DNA of 44,808 nucleotides from contig NZ_JABETO010000046.1 in the NCBI RefSeq assembly GCF_013055795.1, positions 1 through 44,808 of the forward strand, given 5' to 3'. The first letter of the stretch is position 1. Every line of letters starts with the position of its first letter. The position numbers were made by a program, and so were the translations under genes. This document shows, in pieces, positions 15,519 through 24,531 of this stretch. The notes beneath the pieces are model-generated. The model ran no database searches. It had not been told where the DNA came from and saw only the letters and a list, made by a program, of their open reading frames with translations. The stretch is from Streptomyces sp. I05A-00742 (GTDB lineage: Bacteria > Actinomycetota > Actinomycetes > Streptomycetales > Streptomycetaceae).

Positions 15519-15532
15519 TAAGTGCACACTTA
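15519..15532. promoter_or_regulatory. Palindrome between bfr and the molybdopterin oxidoreductase gene
   Basis: TAAGTG-CA-CACTTA is a 14-bp inverted repeat in an AT-rich patch, 73 bp upstream of the bfr start and 70 bp upstream of the divergent oxidoreductase gene. Position and symmetry suggest an operator serving one or both genes; it does not match the iron-box consensus. Confidence 0.45.
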
Positions 15533-15601
15533 GTGGGAGTTGTCCGGATAGCAGGCGGCCCCTGGTCATCACCATCCCCCGGGGTCTGACACCATGGAGG
15601 C

Positions 15602-16225
15602 ATGGGTCAGCCGGAAAGCCGCAAAGGGGAACATCTCCAGCTGCCTCCGGGGCAGCGTCTCCAGCGCGGCTGGCCCGTGACCCACTACGGTCCCGTGCCC
15701 AGGTTCCGGCCCGACCGGTGGGAGTTCCGGGTGTTCGGGGCGACCGCCGACGGCGACAAGCACTGCTGGACGCACGAGGAGTTCTCCGCCCTGCCGTACA
15801 CCACGGTGGTCGCCGACCTGCACTGCGTCACGAAGTACAGCGTCCTGGACGCCGAATGGGGCGGCGTCGCCACCCGGACGATCCTCGAACTCGCCCCGCC
15901 CGCCGCCGACGTCACCCATGTCATGGTCTGGGCCGAGTACGGCTACAGCTCCAACCTGCGGCTCTCCGACTTCGCCTCCGAGCAGGCCGTCTTCGCCACC
16001 CACAAGGATGGTGAACTCCTCACCGCCGAGCACGGGTTCCCCGTGCGGCTGGCCGTTCCGCATCTGTATGCGTGGAAGGGGCCGAAGTGGGTGCGGGGTG
16101 TCGAGTACATGACGGCGGATCGGCGGGGGTTCTGGGAGGAGCGCGGGTATCACAATATTGGGGATCCGTGGCGGGAGCAGCGGTATTCGTACCAGGAGCG
16201 GCCGGGGGACGGGCCGGAGCTCTAG
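15602..16225 (+). CDS. Sulfite-oxidase-like molybdopterin-dependent oxidoreductase
   Basis: The 207-residue protein consists only of the Moco-binding domain of the sulfite oxidase family. The motif VADLHCVTKYSVLDAEWGGV carries the Cys expected to bind molybdenum, and GWPVTHYGPVPRF, YGYSSNLRLSDF and EHGFPVRLAVPHLYAWKGPKWVRGVEY are family features. No haem domain, dimerisation domain or Tat signal is visible, so it resembles the short cytosolic members of unknown substrate. GGAGG is only 1 nt from the ATG, so the mRNA may be leaderless or the start may differ. The last 150 bp use G/T-ending codons. It converges with nfo at repeat copy 3. Confidence 0.85.
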   Translation: MGQPESRKGEHLQLPPGQRLQRGWPVTHYGPVPRFRPDRWEFRVFGATADGDKHCWTHEEFSALPYTTVVADLHCVTKYSVLDAEWGGVATRTILELAPPAADVTHVMVWAEYGYSSNLRLSDFASEQAVFATHKDGELLTAEHGFPVRLAVPHLYAWKGPKWVRGVEYMTADRRGFWEERGYHNIGDPWREQRYSYQERPGDGPEL

Positions 16226-16261
16226 GTTTTCCCTGCGGGGGCTGTGCCCCGGGCCCGCCCC

Positions 16262-16376
16262 TTCACCGTTTCCCGGGAGACCCGGACCCCTTGAAAGCGG
16301 CTTCGCCGCTTGTCCTCAATCGCCGGACGGGCTGAATAGCCCGTCCGGCGATTGAGGACGCGCGCCGCAGGCGTGC
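16262..16376. repeat. Composite intergenic hairpin repeat, copy 3 (inverted order)
   Basis: The core hairpin at 16312-16359 has perfect 22-bp arms and a GAAT loop. Here AAGCGGC/GCCGCTT precedes it and GCGCGCC/GGCGTGC follows, the reverse of copies 1 and 2. TTCACCGTTTC marks the left edge. It lies between the converging oxidoreductase and nfo genes. Confidence 0.85.
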
Positions 16377-16400
16377 TCTGGAGGAGGGACCCGCGGGGCC

Positions 16401-17255
16401 TCAGCCCCGCAACCCCTTCAGCCGCGCCACATCCGCCGCATGCCCAGACGCCCCACCCGGCGTCTCAATCGTCAACGGCACCCCAGCCGTCTCCGGATGG
16501 GTGAAGAGCTCACCAAAGGGATCGGCCCCGATATGCCCGGCCCCGATGTTCTCGTGCCGGTCCTTGTGGGCCCCCACCACATCCTTGGAGTCGTTGGCGT
16601 GGATGAGCCCCAGCCGCCCGGGCCCCACCACTGACACCAGTTCGTCGAGCGCGGCCTTCATCCCGCCGGGCGCCGCGAGATCGTGCCCGGCGGCGAAGAG
16701 ATGGCAGGTGTCGAGGCAGACACCGAGCTTCGGATGGGCGTCGAGGACGTCGAAGTAGGGGCCGAGGTCGGCGATCCAGGAGCAGAGGGAGGCGCCCTGG
16801 CCGGCGGTGGGTTCGAGGAGGAGCCGGGGGTCGTCGTCGTGGGTGAGTTCGTCGAGGAGGGGGAGGAGCCGTTGGCCGACCTGGGCGAGGGCTTCGGCGC
16901 GGGGGCGGCCGCCGGTGGCTGCGCCGGTGTGGACGACGACGCCGCGGGCGCCGATCTGCCGGCCGCGGCGGAGGGAGTGCCGCAGTGAGTCGACGGACCG
17001 GTCGGCGGTGGCCTCGGTGTGGGAGCCGAAGTTGATGAGGTACGGCGCGTGGACGTACACGGGCAGGCCGGCGTCGCCGCAGCCCGCGCGGAACTCCTCG
17101 TCCTGGCGCGGGCTGCCGGGCGGGGTGGCCCAGCCGCGCGGGTTGGCGACGAAGACCTGCACGGCCTCGGCGCCGATCTCGCGGGCGTAGGGCAGGCCCG
17201 TCCGGGCCAGGCCGCCGGCCACGGGGATGTGGCCGCCGACCGGGTTGCGGATCAC
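16401..17255 (-). CDS. nfo: Endonuclease IV (AP endonuclease)
   Basis: The 284-residue TIM-barrel enzyme cleaves DNA at abasic sites in base-excision repair, using three zinc ions. The metal-ligand positions are visible: YVHAPYLINFGS, VVVHTGA, LLLEPTAGQG (Glu), VCLDTCHLFAAGHDL (Asp, His), LIHANDSK, GAHKDRHENIGAGHIG (Asp, His) and TIETPGG (Glu). Its GTG start overlaps the stop of the PASTA kinase gene in GTGA, so the two are co-translated, an unexpected partnership. No Shine-Dalgarno site is needed for coupled starts. The protein lacks the usual first strand residues of the E. coli enzyme but is otherwise full length. Confidence 0.92.
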   Translation of the reverse strand: MIRNPVGGHIPVAGGLARTGLPYAREIGAEAVQVFVANPRGWATPPGSPRQDEEFRAGCGDAGLPVYVHAPYLINFGSHTEATADRSVDSLRHSLRRGRQIGARGVVVHTGAATGGRPRAEALAQVGQRLLPLLDELTHDDDPRLLLEPTAGQGASLCSWIADLGPYFDVLDAHPKLGVCLDTCHLFAAGHDLAAPGGMKAALDELVSVVGPGRLGLIHANDSKDVVGAHKDRHENIGAGHIGADPFGELFTHPETAGVPLTIETPGGASGHAADVARLKGLRG

Positions 17256-19228
17256 AGGGCGCCCTTCAGCCGGATGGTGATGCTGTCGCCGCGGGCCGCC
17301 TTGTCACCGGCGCGGACCGACTGGCTCTCCACCGAGTCGCGGGGGAAGAAGAACGGCCGGTCGACGCGGACCGCGAAACCGGCGTCCGTCAGGATCCGCT
17401 TGGCGTCGGCCTCGCTCTTTCCGGTGACGTCCGGAACGGTGAGCATCTCCTTGCCCTTGGACACGGTGACGGTCACGGTGTCGCCCTTGGCCACCCGCTC
17501 GCCCCGGGCCGGCGACTGTTCGGCGACATCGCCCTTCTCCCGGGCGGAGTACACCTGCGCGTCCGAGACCTTGATCCGCAGACCCTCGTCGCTCAGCAGG
17601 GACTCGGCGTCGGCCGGCGACAGCCCGCTCACGTCCGGCACCTCGACCGGCTCGCCCTTGCTGACCACGAGGGACACCGGGGTGTCGGGCCGCCGGGCCT
17701 CGCCGGACCGGGGGTCGCTGGAGAGCACCGCGCCCTGCGGCGTCTCGTCGCTGAACTCGCCGCGGATGTCACCGACCGTCAGCCCCGCCTCGGTGATCCG
17801 TTTCTTCGCCTCGTCCAGCCGCATGCCGGCGACGTTGGGGACCTCCGCCCGCTCCGGGCCGCGGGAGACGACGACGGTCACCCGGCCGTTGTGCCGGATG
17901 CGCGCGCCCGGCTTGGGATCGGTGGACATCACATGGCCGCGCTCGACGGTGTCGCTGAACTCCGGCCGCACCCGCACCCCGAGCCCGGCCTTGTCCAGCT
18001 TCTTCTCCGCCTGAGCCTGGGTCAGGTCCAGCACGGCGGGGACGGAGGTGAACTGCCCCGCGTTGATGTACCAGACGCCCGTACCGGCCAGCAGGGCCAC
18101 CAGGACGGCGGCCAGCACGAGGACCGCGCGCCGCGGCCTGCGCCGCAGGGCGGCGGGGATCCGGGACCGGGGGGCCGGGGGAGCGGGCGGCGCCGGGGGC
18201 TCCGGCGGGCGCTCGATCCGCGCCGTGTGGTCCACGTCGTGCCCGGCCGCCGCCTCCTCCGCTGTCACCGGGGGGAGGGGCTGCGCGGTCACCGGCCGGG
18301 GCAGGACGCTCGTCTGCTCCTCCTCGCCGCCCTGGGCGACCGGGCCGGCGGCCAGCGGCGGACGGGCGTCCAGCTGTTCGCGGGACAGCGTCGCGCGCGC
18401 CGCGCGCACCAGGCCGAGCATGCCGACCGCGTCGGACGGGCGCAGCTGCGGGTCGCGGGCCGTGGCCACGGTCACCAGGTCGTCCAGCTCCGGGGCCAGC
18501 CCGGGGACCTCCTCCGACGGCGGCGGCACGTCCCGGTGCAGGTGCTGGTAGAGGACCTGGGCGGGGCTGGCGCCGCTGTGCGGCTTGACGCCGGTGAGCA
18601 TCTCGTAGAGGACGACACCGCAGGCGTAGACGTCGGTGCGGGTGTCCGCCGTGCCGTGCTCGATCTGCTCCGGCGCGAGGTACGAGACGGTGCCCAGGAT
18701 GGAGCCCGTGTTGGTGGCGCTGTTGGTGCCCACCGTACGGACCAGTCCGAAGTCGGCGACCTTCACCCGGCCGTCGTCGCCGATCAGCACGTTCTCCGGC
18801 TTCATGTCGCGGTGCACCAGACCCGCGCGGTGCGCCGCGCCCAGCGCGGCCAGCACCGGCTCCACGATGTCCAGCGCCGCCCGCGGCTGGAGCGCGCCCC
18901 GCTCGCGCAGCACGTCCCGCAGGGTGCAGCCCGCCACGTACTCCATCGCGAGGTAGACGTATCCGCCGTCCGTCCCCTGGTCGTAGACGCTCACCACGTT
19001 CGGGTGGTCCAGGCGCGCCGCCGACTTGGCCTCGCGGATGAAGCGCTCGACGAAGACCTTGTCCGCCGCGAGGGCCGGGTGCATCACCTTCACGGCGAGC
19101 ACCCGGTCGAGCCGGGTGTCCAGCGCCCGGTAGACCGTGGCCATGCCGCCCGCGGCTACCCGCGCCTCGATGCGGTAGCGGCCGTCGAGCAGCTGGTCGA
19201 CGAGGGGGTCCGGCAAGGTCGTATCCAC
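17252..19228 (-). CDS. Ser/Thr protein kinase with four PASTA repeats (PknB/PkaF type)
   Basis: A membrane kinase of 658 residues. The cytosolic kinase domain (about 15-275) has VAAGGMATVYRA, LAVKVM (Lys47), HRDMKPENVL (catalytic Asp141) and ADFGLVR. A Pro-rich linker leads to one membrane helix (about 365-390, AVLVLAAVLVALLAGTGVWYI), then four PASTA repeats (SVPAVLDLTQ, EVPNVAGM, EVPDVSGL and TVPDVTGK) that bind muropeptides or lipid II in related kinases. GTG 19228 is preferred over TTG 19234: neither has a Shine-Dalgarno site, and TAGACT lies 8 nt before the GTG as in leaderless genes. It overlaps nfo. An Rv2175c-like protein, a kinase substrate in mycobacteria, is encoded 4 kb away. Confidence 0.92.
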   Translation of the reverse strand: MDTTLPDPLVDQLLDGRYRIEARVAAGGMATVYRALDTRLDRVLAVKVMHPALAADKVFVERFIREAKSAARLDHPNVVSVYDQGTDGGYVYLAMEYVAGCTLRDVLRERGALQPRAALDIVEPVLAALGAAHRAGLVHRDMKPENVLIGDDGRVKVADFGLVRTVGTNSATNTGSILGTVSYLAPEQIEHGTADTRTDVYACGVVLYEMLTGVKPHSGASPAQVLYQHLHRDVPPPSEEVPGLAPELDDLVTVATARDPQLRPSDAVGMLGLVRAARATLSREQLDARPPLAAGPVAQGGEEEQTSVLPRPVTAQPLPPVTAEEAAAGHDVDHTARIERPPEPPAPPAPPAPRSRIPAALRRRPRRAVLVLAAVLVALLAGTGVWYINAGQFTSVPAVLDLTQAQAEKKLDKAGLGVRVRPEFSDTVERGHVMSTDPKPGARIRHNGRVTVVVSRGPERAEVPNVAGMRLDEAKKRITEAGLTVGDIRGEFSDETPQGAVLSSDPRSGEARRPDTPVSLVVSKGEPVEVPDVSGLSPADAESLLSDEGLRIKVSDAQVYSAREKGDVAEQSPARGERVAKGDTVTVTVSKGKEMLTVPDVTGKSEADAKRILTDAGFAVRVDRPFFFPRDSVESQSVRAGDKAARGDSITIRLKGAL

Positions 19229-19340
19229 GGTCAACGAGTCTACGAGTGATCAGCGACGGTCCGTACGCTCGTGCGTCCGGACGGGGCTACGGGTGCGGAA
19301 CGGTGACATGGGCGTGTCCGGGATGTTGTGCTCCCACAGG

Positions 19341-19396
19341 GCCGGACGGGCTGACTCAGCCCGTCCGGCGTTTGAGGACACGCGCCGCAGGCGCGT
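19341..19396. repeat. Composite intergenic hairpin repeat, copy 4 (truncated left arm)
   Basis: Only 14 bp of the left arm remain (GCCGGACGGGCTGA, 19341-19354), paired with TCAGCCCGTCCGGC (19356-19369). The right arm continues as GTTTGAGGAC and is followed by ACGCGCC/GGCGCGT. A weaker AAACGGAGAAAGGG sits at 19427-19440. This copy lies downstream of thiG, between head-to-tail minus-strand genes rather than at a convergent site. Confidence 0.8.
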
Positions 19397-19460
19397 TCAC
19401 CCGGGGGCGCGGGGCACTCCCCGCAGAAACGGAGAAAGGGCGGGGCGGGGAGACACCCCC

Positions 19461-20264
<804 letters not shown>

Positions 20265-20265
20265 G

Positions 20266-20535
20266 TCAGCCTCCCTGGACCGCGGTGAGCACCTCGACCC
20301 GGTCGCCGTCGCGGAGGGGCGTGTCCGCCCACCGCCCGCGCGGGACGACGGCCTCGTTGACGGCGGCGGCGACGCCGCCCGGCGCGCCCGGGCGGCCGGC
20401 GGACCCGGCGAGCTCGGCGACCAGCGCGGCGAGGGTGGTCCCGCGGGGGACCGCGCGGGGCTCGCCGTTGACGTGGACGCTCACCCCGGGGGCCGCGCCG
20501 GGGCTGCCGGGGGTCACGACGTCACTGCCGGTCAT
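20266..20535 (-). CDS. thiS: Sulfur carrier protein ThiS
   Basis: The protein ends in Gly-Gly (TAVQGG), the C-terminus that is adenylated and thiocarboxylated, and has the ubiquitin-like core VSVHVNGEPRAVPRGTTLAALVAEL and LRDGDRVEVLTAV. At 89 residues it is longer than typical (about 66); the extra N-terminal 17 residues precede the usual start. ATG 20535 has GGAG 8 nt upstream and overlaps thiO by 14 nt; an internal GTG (20484) would give a family-sized protein and cannot be excluded. Confidence 0.92.
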   Translation of the reverse strand: MTGSDVVTPGSPGAAPGVSVHVNGEPRAVPRGTTLAALVAELAGSAGRPGAPGGVAAAVNEAVVPRGRWADTPLRDGDRVEVLTAVQGG

Positions 20536-21742
20536 GCGGACTGCTCCTGAACGACGAGGGGGGGGCGGGTGCGGGCTCGGCGGGCTCGGTGAACCGGCGG
20601 GGGCTGAAGGGCCGGGCCTCCTCGGGCAGCCGCCCGGTGGTCAGCACCTCGGCCATGACGTCCCCGGTGAGCGGGGTCAGCAGGACGCCGTTGCGGTAGT
20701 GGCCCGTGGCCAGGTGCAGGCCGGGCAGGGCGGTCGGGCCGAGCAGGGGCGCGTTGTCGGGCGAGCCGGGGCGCAGCCCGGCCGAGGTCTCGACGAGCGG
20801 CAGTTCGGTGAGGCCGGGCACCAGCTCGTGCGCGTCCCGCAGCAGCTCGTAGACGCCGCCCGCGGTGACGGTGGTGTCCCAGCCGAGCTCCTCCGTGGTC
20901 GCCCCGACCACCAGCTCGCCGTTCTCGCGCGGCACCAGGTAGACGTGGCCGCCGCGGACGACCGCCCGGACCGTGCGGGACAGGAACGGACGGTACGCCT
21001 CGGGGACGCGCAGCCGCAGGGTCTGGCCCTTGACCGGGCGGACCGGGGGCAGGACCTCGTCGGGCGGTCCGGCGATCCGCCCGCTGCGGCTGCCGGCGGC
21101 CAGCACGGTCTGGCCGGCGAGGATCCGTTCCCCGTCGGCGAGTTCGGCACCGGCGGCCCGGTCGCCGTCGAGCAGGATCCGGGCGGCCGCGGCGCGGTGG
21201 AGGGCCACGCCGGCGCGTTCGCACGCGGTCAGCAGGGCGGCGGCCAGCCGCCGGGGGTCGGTCTGGTGGTCGCCGTCCACCCGCAGCCCGCCCCGCACAC
21301 AGGGGGCGAGCATGGGCTCCAGGCGGCGGCACTCGCGTCCGGTCAGCCACTGTGCGTCGAGCCCGCAGCGCAGCTGGAGCGCGTGCAGGTCCCGCAGGTG
21401 GGCGCGGTCGTCGGCGTCGAGGGCGACGGCGAGGGTGCCGCAGGCGCGGTAGCCGGTTTCCTGCCCGCTCGCCTCCTCAAGCTCCGCCGTGAACGCGGGG
21501 TAGCGGCGTGCCGAGGCCAGGTTGAGGGCGAGCAACTCCTGCTCGCCGTAGTGCAGTTCGGTGACGGCGGCCAGCATTCCGGCCGCCACGAGCGCGGCCC
21601 CGCCGCCGGGCGCGGGATCGGCGACCGCCGTCCGCAGACCCCGCTGGGCCGCCCGCCAGGCGGTCACCAGACCGATGACACCGCCGCCGACCACCAGGAC
21701 GTCGTATGTCCCCGGCGGTCCCGTGCGAGAAGACGCGTGCAT
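20522..21742 (-). CDS. thiO: Glycine oxidase ThiO
   Basis: The 406-residue FAD enzyme oxidises glycine to dehydroglycine for thiazole formation. It has the N-terminal dinucleotide-binding motif YDVLVVGGGVIGLVTAWRAAQRG, AAGMLAAVTE, VLAAGSRSGRI, and the C-terminal ETSAGLRPGSPDNAPLLGP and ATGHYRNGVLLTPLTG typical of this family. ATG 21742 follows the TPP riboswitch and has GGGAGGGG about 11 nt upstream; the longer open frame would run through the riboswitch and is rejected. First gene of thiOSG. Confidence 0.94.
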   Translation of the reverse strand: MHASSRTGPPGTYDVLVVGGGVIGLVTAWRAAQRGLRTAVADPAPGGGAALVAAGMLAAVTELHYGEQELLALNLASARRYPAFTAELEEASGQETGYRACGTLAVALDADDRAHLRDLHALQLRCGLDAQWLTGRECRRLEPMLAPCVRGGLRVDGDHQTDPRRLAAALLTACERAGVALHRAAAARILLDGDRAAGAELADGERILAGQTVLAAGSRSGRIAGPPDEVLPPVRPVKGQTLRLRVPEAYRPFLSRTVRAVVRGGHVYLVPRENGELVVGATTEELGWDTTVTAGGVYELLRDAHELVPGLTELPLVETSAGLRPGSPDNAPLLGPTALPGLHLATGHYRNGVLLTPLTGDVMAEVLTTGRLPEEARPFSPRRFTEPAEPAPAPPSSFRSSPHDRQ

Positions 21743-21752
21743 GGGCGTCCAG

Positions 21753-21850
21753 CCCCTCCCTTCGCCGGCATGACCCGGATCAGGTTCGTACGGTCGGAGG
21801 CCGTCCAGCCTCCCTCTCAGCCCGGTCCGTCCGGGCTCCCGCGAGTGCTT
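21753..21850 (-). promoter_or_regulatory. TPP riboswitch (THI element) controlling thiOSG
   Basis: Read on the minus strand, the conserved blocks appear in order: GGAGCCCGGACGG, GGGCTGAGAGGGAGG (the pyrimidine-sensing CTGAGA), a variable hairpin GGCTGGACGGCC, GAACCTGATCCGGGTCATGCC (pyrophosphate-sensing helix) and GGCGAAGGGAGGGG, which also supplies the Shine-Dalgarno site of thiO. In high-GC actinomycetes this arrangement usually acts on translation, by hiding the ribosome-binding site when thiamine pyrophosphate binds. Confidence 0.95.
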
Positions 21851-21984
21851 GTGCACCGGCCACCCTAGTACGGGCCGCGAACGGGGCGGAAGGCGGCGGG
21901 GGCCGCGCGGCGCCGTGACGTTGTGTCGGAGGTCTCGTCACCCGGTGCTCCGAAAGACCTCGCCGTCACCCCTACAGTGATCGG

Positions 21985-23253
21985 GTGAGTGAGCAGACGA
22001 ACACCCGCAGTGGCACCGCCCCCGAGGGCCCGGAACCGACCGGCGGCCCGGCCCGGCGGCGCGTCGTCGTCGCCGGCGCGGGCATGGCAGGCGTGCAGAC
22101 CGCCGTCGCCCTCCGCGAACAGGGCTGGGAGGGCACGATCACCCTGCTGGGGGCCGAACCCCACCCGCCCTACGACCGGCCGCCGCTGTCCAAGGCCGTG
22201 CTGCTCGGCAAGGCGGAGGGCTCCGCCTTCGAGGTCGACTTCGCCTCGCTCAACATCGAGCTGGAGCTCGGCGTGGAGGTCACCGGGCTGCGGGCCGCCG
22301 ACCACGAGGTCGACACCCCCCGCGGACCGGTCGGCTACGACGTCCTCGTCGTCGCCACCGGCGCGGAGCCCGTCCGGCTGCCCGGCAGCGAGGACCTGCC
22401 CGGCGTCCACCTGCTGCGCACCCTGGACGACGCGACGCGGCTGCGCCCGCTGCTGGAGGGGCAGCGCGACGTCGTCGCCGTCGGCGCCGGCTGGATCGGC
22501 GCAGAGTTCGCCACCGCCGCCCGCGAGGCCGGCTGCCGGGTGACCGTCGTGGAGGCCGCCGACCGGCCGCTGGCCGGCGCCCTGCCCGCGGAGGTCGCCG
22601 CGCACATGGCCGACTGGTACGCGCACAGCGGCGCCCGGCTGCTCACCGGCGCCCGCGTGGCGGCGCTCGAACCGGGCGCGGTCCTGCTGGCCGACGGCAC
22701 CCGGCTGACCGCCGACGCCGTGGTCGTCGGCATCGGGGCGCGGCCCGCGACCGGCTGGCTCGACGGCTCGGGCATCGAGCTCGCGGAGGATCGTTCCGTC
22801 GTCACCGACGACCGGCTGCGCACCTCGCTCCCCGACGTCTACGCGGTCGGCGACTGCGCGTCGTTCCCCTCCGCCCGCTACGGCGAACGGCTGCTCGTCC
22901 ACCACTGGGACAACGCCCTCCAGGGGCCCAAGACGGTGGCGGCCACCATCGTCCACGGCCCGGCCGAGGGGCCGGTCTACGATCCGGTGCCCTACTTCTG
23001 GTCCGAGCAGTTCGGGCGGTTCGTGCAGTACGCGGGGCACCACGCGGCCGCCGACGAGCTGGTGTGGCGCGGCGACCCGCGGACCGCCGCGTGGACGGTG
23101 TGCTGGCTGCGGGACGGCGTGCTGGTGGCCGTGCTTGCGGTGGGCCGGCCGCGGGACCTGGCGCAGGGGCGCAAGCTCATCGAGAAGGGCGCGGCGGTCG
23201 ACCGGGAGCGGGTGGCGGACCCGTCGGTGCCGCTGAAGTCGGCGGTGGGCTGA
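21985..23253 (+). CDS. NAD(P)/FAD-dependent oxidoreductase, ferredoxin/rubredoxin-reductase type
   Basis: The 422-residue protein has two dinucleotide-binding folds: FAD at RRVVVAGAGMAGVQTAVALREQGW (about 25-50) and NAD(P) at VVAVGAGWIGAEFATAAREAG (about 161-181). It also has YDRPPLSKAVLLG, the ATGAEP hinge, the FAD-binding DVYAVGDCASF, and a C-terminal reductase domain (VHHWDNALQGPKTVAATI, PYFWSEQFGRFVQYAG). This matches reductases that feed electrons to ferredoxins of oxygenases or P450s; the partner here is unknown. No Shine-Dalgarno site precedes GTG 21985, but TACAGT ends 6 nt upstream, which suggests a leaderless mRNA. A 13-bp duplication spans its stop codon. Confidence 0.88.
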   Translation: MSEQTNTRSGTAPEGPEPTGGPARRRVVVAGAGMAGVQTAVALREQGWEGTITLLGAEPHPPYDRPPLSKAVLLGKAEGSAFEVDFASLNIELELGVEVTGLRAADHEVDTPRGPVGYDVLVVATGAEPVRLPGSEDLPGVHLLRTLDDATRLRPLLEGQRDVVAVGAGWIGAEFATAAREAGCRVTVVEAADRPLAGALPAEVAAHMADWYAHSGARLLTGARVAALEPGAVLLADGTRLTADAVVVGIGARPATGWLDGSGIELAEDRSVVTDDRLRTSLPDVYAVGDCASFPSARYGERLLVHHWDNALQGPKTVAATIVHGPAEGPVYDPVPYFWSEQFGRFVQYAGHHAAADELVWRGDPRTAAWTVCWLRDGVLVAVLAVGRPRDLAQGRKLIEKGAAVDRERVADPSVPLKSAVG

Positions 23254-23267
23254 GGCGGTGGGCTGAG
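23242..23267 (+). repeat. 13-bp tandem duplication across the oxidoreductase stop codon
   Basis: GCGGTGGGCTGAG occurs at 23242-23254 and again at 23255-23267 without a mismatch. The first copy contains the TGA stop codon, so the duplication leaves the protein unchanged. Confidence 0.93.
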
Positions 23268-23344
23268 GGGCCGGTCCGGGCCTCCGGGGCACGCCCGGGC
23301 GTACCCGGCTACCGACTGTCAGTGGCGGATGGCAGGCTTGTCCC

Positions 23345-23710
23345 GTGACCGAGATTGACGCAAAGATCGATGCTCTCGTCCCCGCCTGGCTCACTCTCCC
23401 CGACATCGCCGAGATGCTCGACGTCGAGGTGACGCGCGTCCGGCAGCTGGTCAAGGAGGGCCAGCTGATCGCCGTGCGCCGTGGCGAGAACCGAGTGCTC
23501 CAGGTGCCCGCCGACTTCGTCGGCGAGGGCAAGGTGGTCAAGGGCCTCGCCGGGACCCTGACCCTCCTGAAGGACGACGGCTTCACCGACGAGGAAATGC
23601 TGGAGTGGCTCTTCACTCCCGACCCGACCCTGCCCGGCACGCCCGCGCAGGCCCTGCGGGAGAATCGCGGCACGGAGGTGAAGCGCCGCGCTCAGGCGCT
23701 CGCCGTCTGA
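23345..23710 (+). CDS. Rv2175c-family helix-turn-helix DNA-binding protein
   Basis: The 121-residue protein has a winged-helix-like HTH (LTLPDIAEMLDVEVTRVRQLVKEGQLIAVRRGENRVLQVPADFV) followed by a C-terminal helical part (TLLKDDGFTDEEMLEWLFTPDPTLPGTPAQALRENRGTEVKRRAQAL) characteristic of the Rv2175c family. In M. tuberculosis, Rv2175c is phosphorylated by the kinase PknL encoded beside it, which blocks DNA binding. Here the PASTA kinase lies about 4 kb away with thi genes in between. GTG 23345 has no good Shine-Dalgarno site. Regulon unknown. Confidence 0.87.
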   Translation: MTEIDAKIDALVPAWLTLPDIAEMLDVEVTRVRQLVKEGQLIAVRRGENRVLQVPADFVGEGKVVKGLAGTLTLLKDDGFTDEEMLEWLFTPDPTLPGTPAQALRENRGTEVKRRAQALAV

Positions 23711-23733
23711 CCGTGCCGCAGTGAACCGTCCGT

Positions 23734-23777
23734 GGTGCACGGGCGGGGCCCTTTCGCCGGGGCCCCGCCCGTGCACC
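23734..23777 (+). terminator. Strong hairpin between the Rv2175c-like gene and thiE
   Basis: Perfect 18-bp GC-rich arms, beginning GGTGCACGGGCGGGG (23734-23751) and mirrored at 23760-23777, enclose an 8-nt loop. The structure lies 23 bp after the upstream stop and 21 bp before thiE, so it probably ends the upstream transcript and separates thiE from it. Confidence 0.85.
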
Positions 23778-23798
23778 GCCGAACCTGGGGGGAACCCG

Positions 23799-24449
23799 AT
23801 GTCCGCCACCGCCCGCGACGCTCTCGCCGGCGCCCGGCTCTACCTGTGCACCGACGCGCGCAAGCGCCAGGGCGACCTGCCGGAGTTCCTGGACGCAGTC
23901 CTCGCCGGCGGCGTCGACATCGTGCAGCTCCGCGACAAGGGCATGGAGGCCGGGGAGGAGCTGGAGCACCTGGCCGTCCTGGCCGACGCCGCCCGCCGGC
24001 ACGGCAGGCTCCTCGCGGTCAACGACCGCGCCGACGTGGCCCACGCGATCCGCTCCGACGTGCTGCACCTGGGCCAGGGCGACCTCCCGGTGCCCGTCGC
24101 GCGCGCCGTCCTCGGCGACGACGTGCTGATCGGCCGCTCCACGCACTCCGAGGCGGAGGCCGAGGCGGCGATCGCCGAACCCGGCGTGGACTACTTCTGC
24201 ACCGGCCCCTGCTGGCCCACCCCCACCAAGCCCGGCCGCCCCGCCCCCGGCCTGTCCCTGGTGCGCCACACGGCCGCCCTGCGGCCCGGGCGCCCCTGGT
24301 TCGCCATCGGCGGCATCGACGAGGGCAATCTGGACGAGGTCCTGGACGCCGGGGCCCGGCGCGTCGTCGTGGTCCGTGCCCTCACCGAGGCGGACGACCC
24401 GGGGGAGGCCGCCGCCCGGCTGGCCCGCCGGATCCGCGAGCGCGACTGA
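23799..24449 (+). CDS. thiE: Thiamine-phosphate synthase
   Basis: The 216-residue TIM-barrel enzyme joins the pyrimidine pyrophosphate and thiazole phosphate to give thiamine phosphate. Motifs: DIVQLRDKGM, LAVNDRADVAHAI, VLHLGQGDLPV, LIGRSTHS, VDYFCTGPCWPTPTKPGRP and FAIGGIDEGNLDEVLDAGARRVVVVRAL. ATG 23799 is the first start consistent with the family; the upstream frame runs through the hairpin. No TPP riboswitch is seen in front of it, unlike thiOSG. Confidence 0.95.
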   Translation: MSATARDALAGARLYLCTDARKRQGDLPEFLDAVLAGGVDIVQLRDKGMEAGEELEHLAVLADAARRHGRLLAVNDRADVAHAIRSDVLHLGQGDLPVPVARAVLGDDVLIGRSTHSEAEAEAAIAEPGVDYFCTGPCWPTPTKPGRPAPGLSLVRHTAALRPGRPWFAIGGIDEGNLDEVLDAGARRVVVVRALTEADDPGEAAARLARRIRERD

Positions 24450-24531
24450 GGCCCGTCCGTACCCCGCTCCGCCGTCCGGTAGGTTGACGTGTTCCTGATC
24501 AACTTTGGGCGACGGCAGAAGGAGACGGTGC

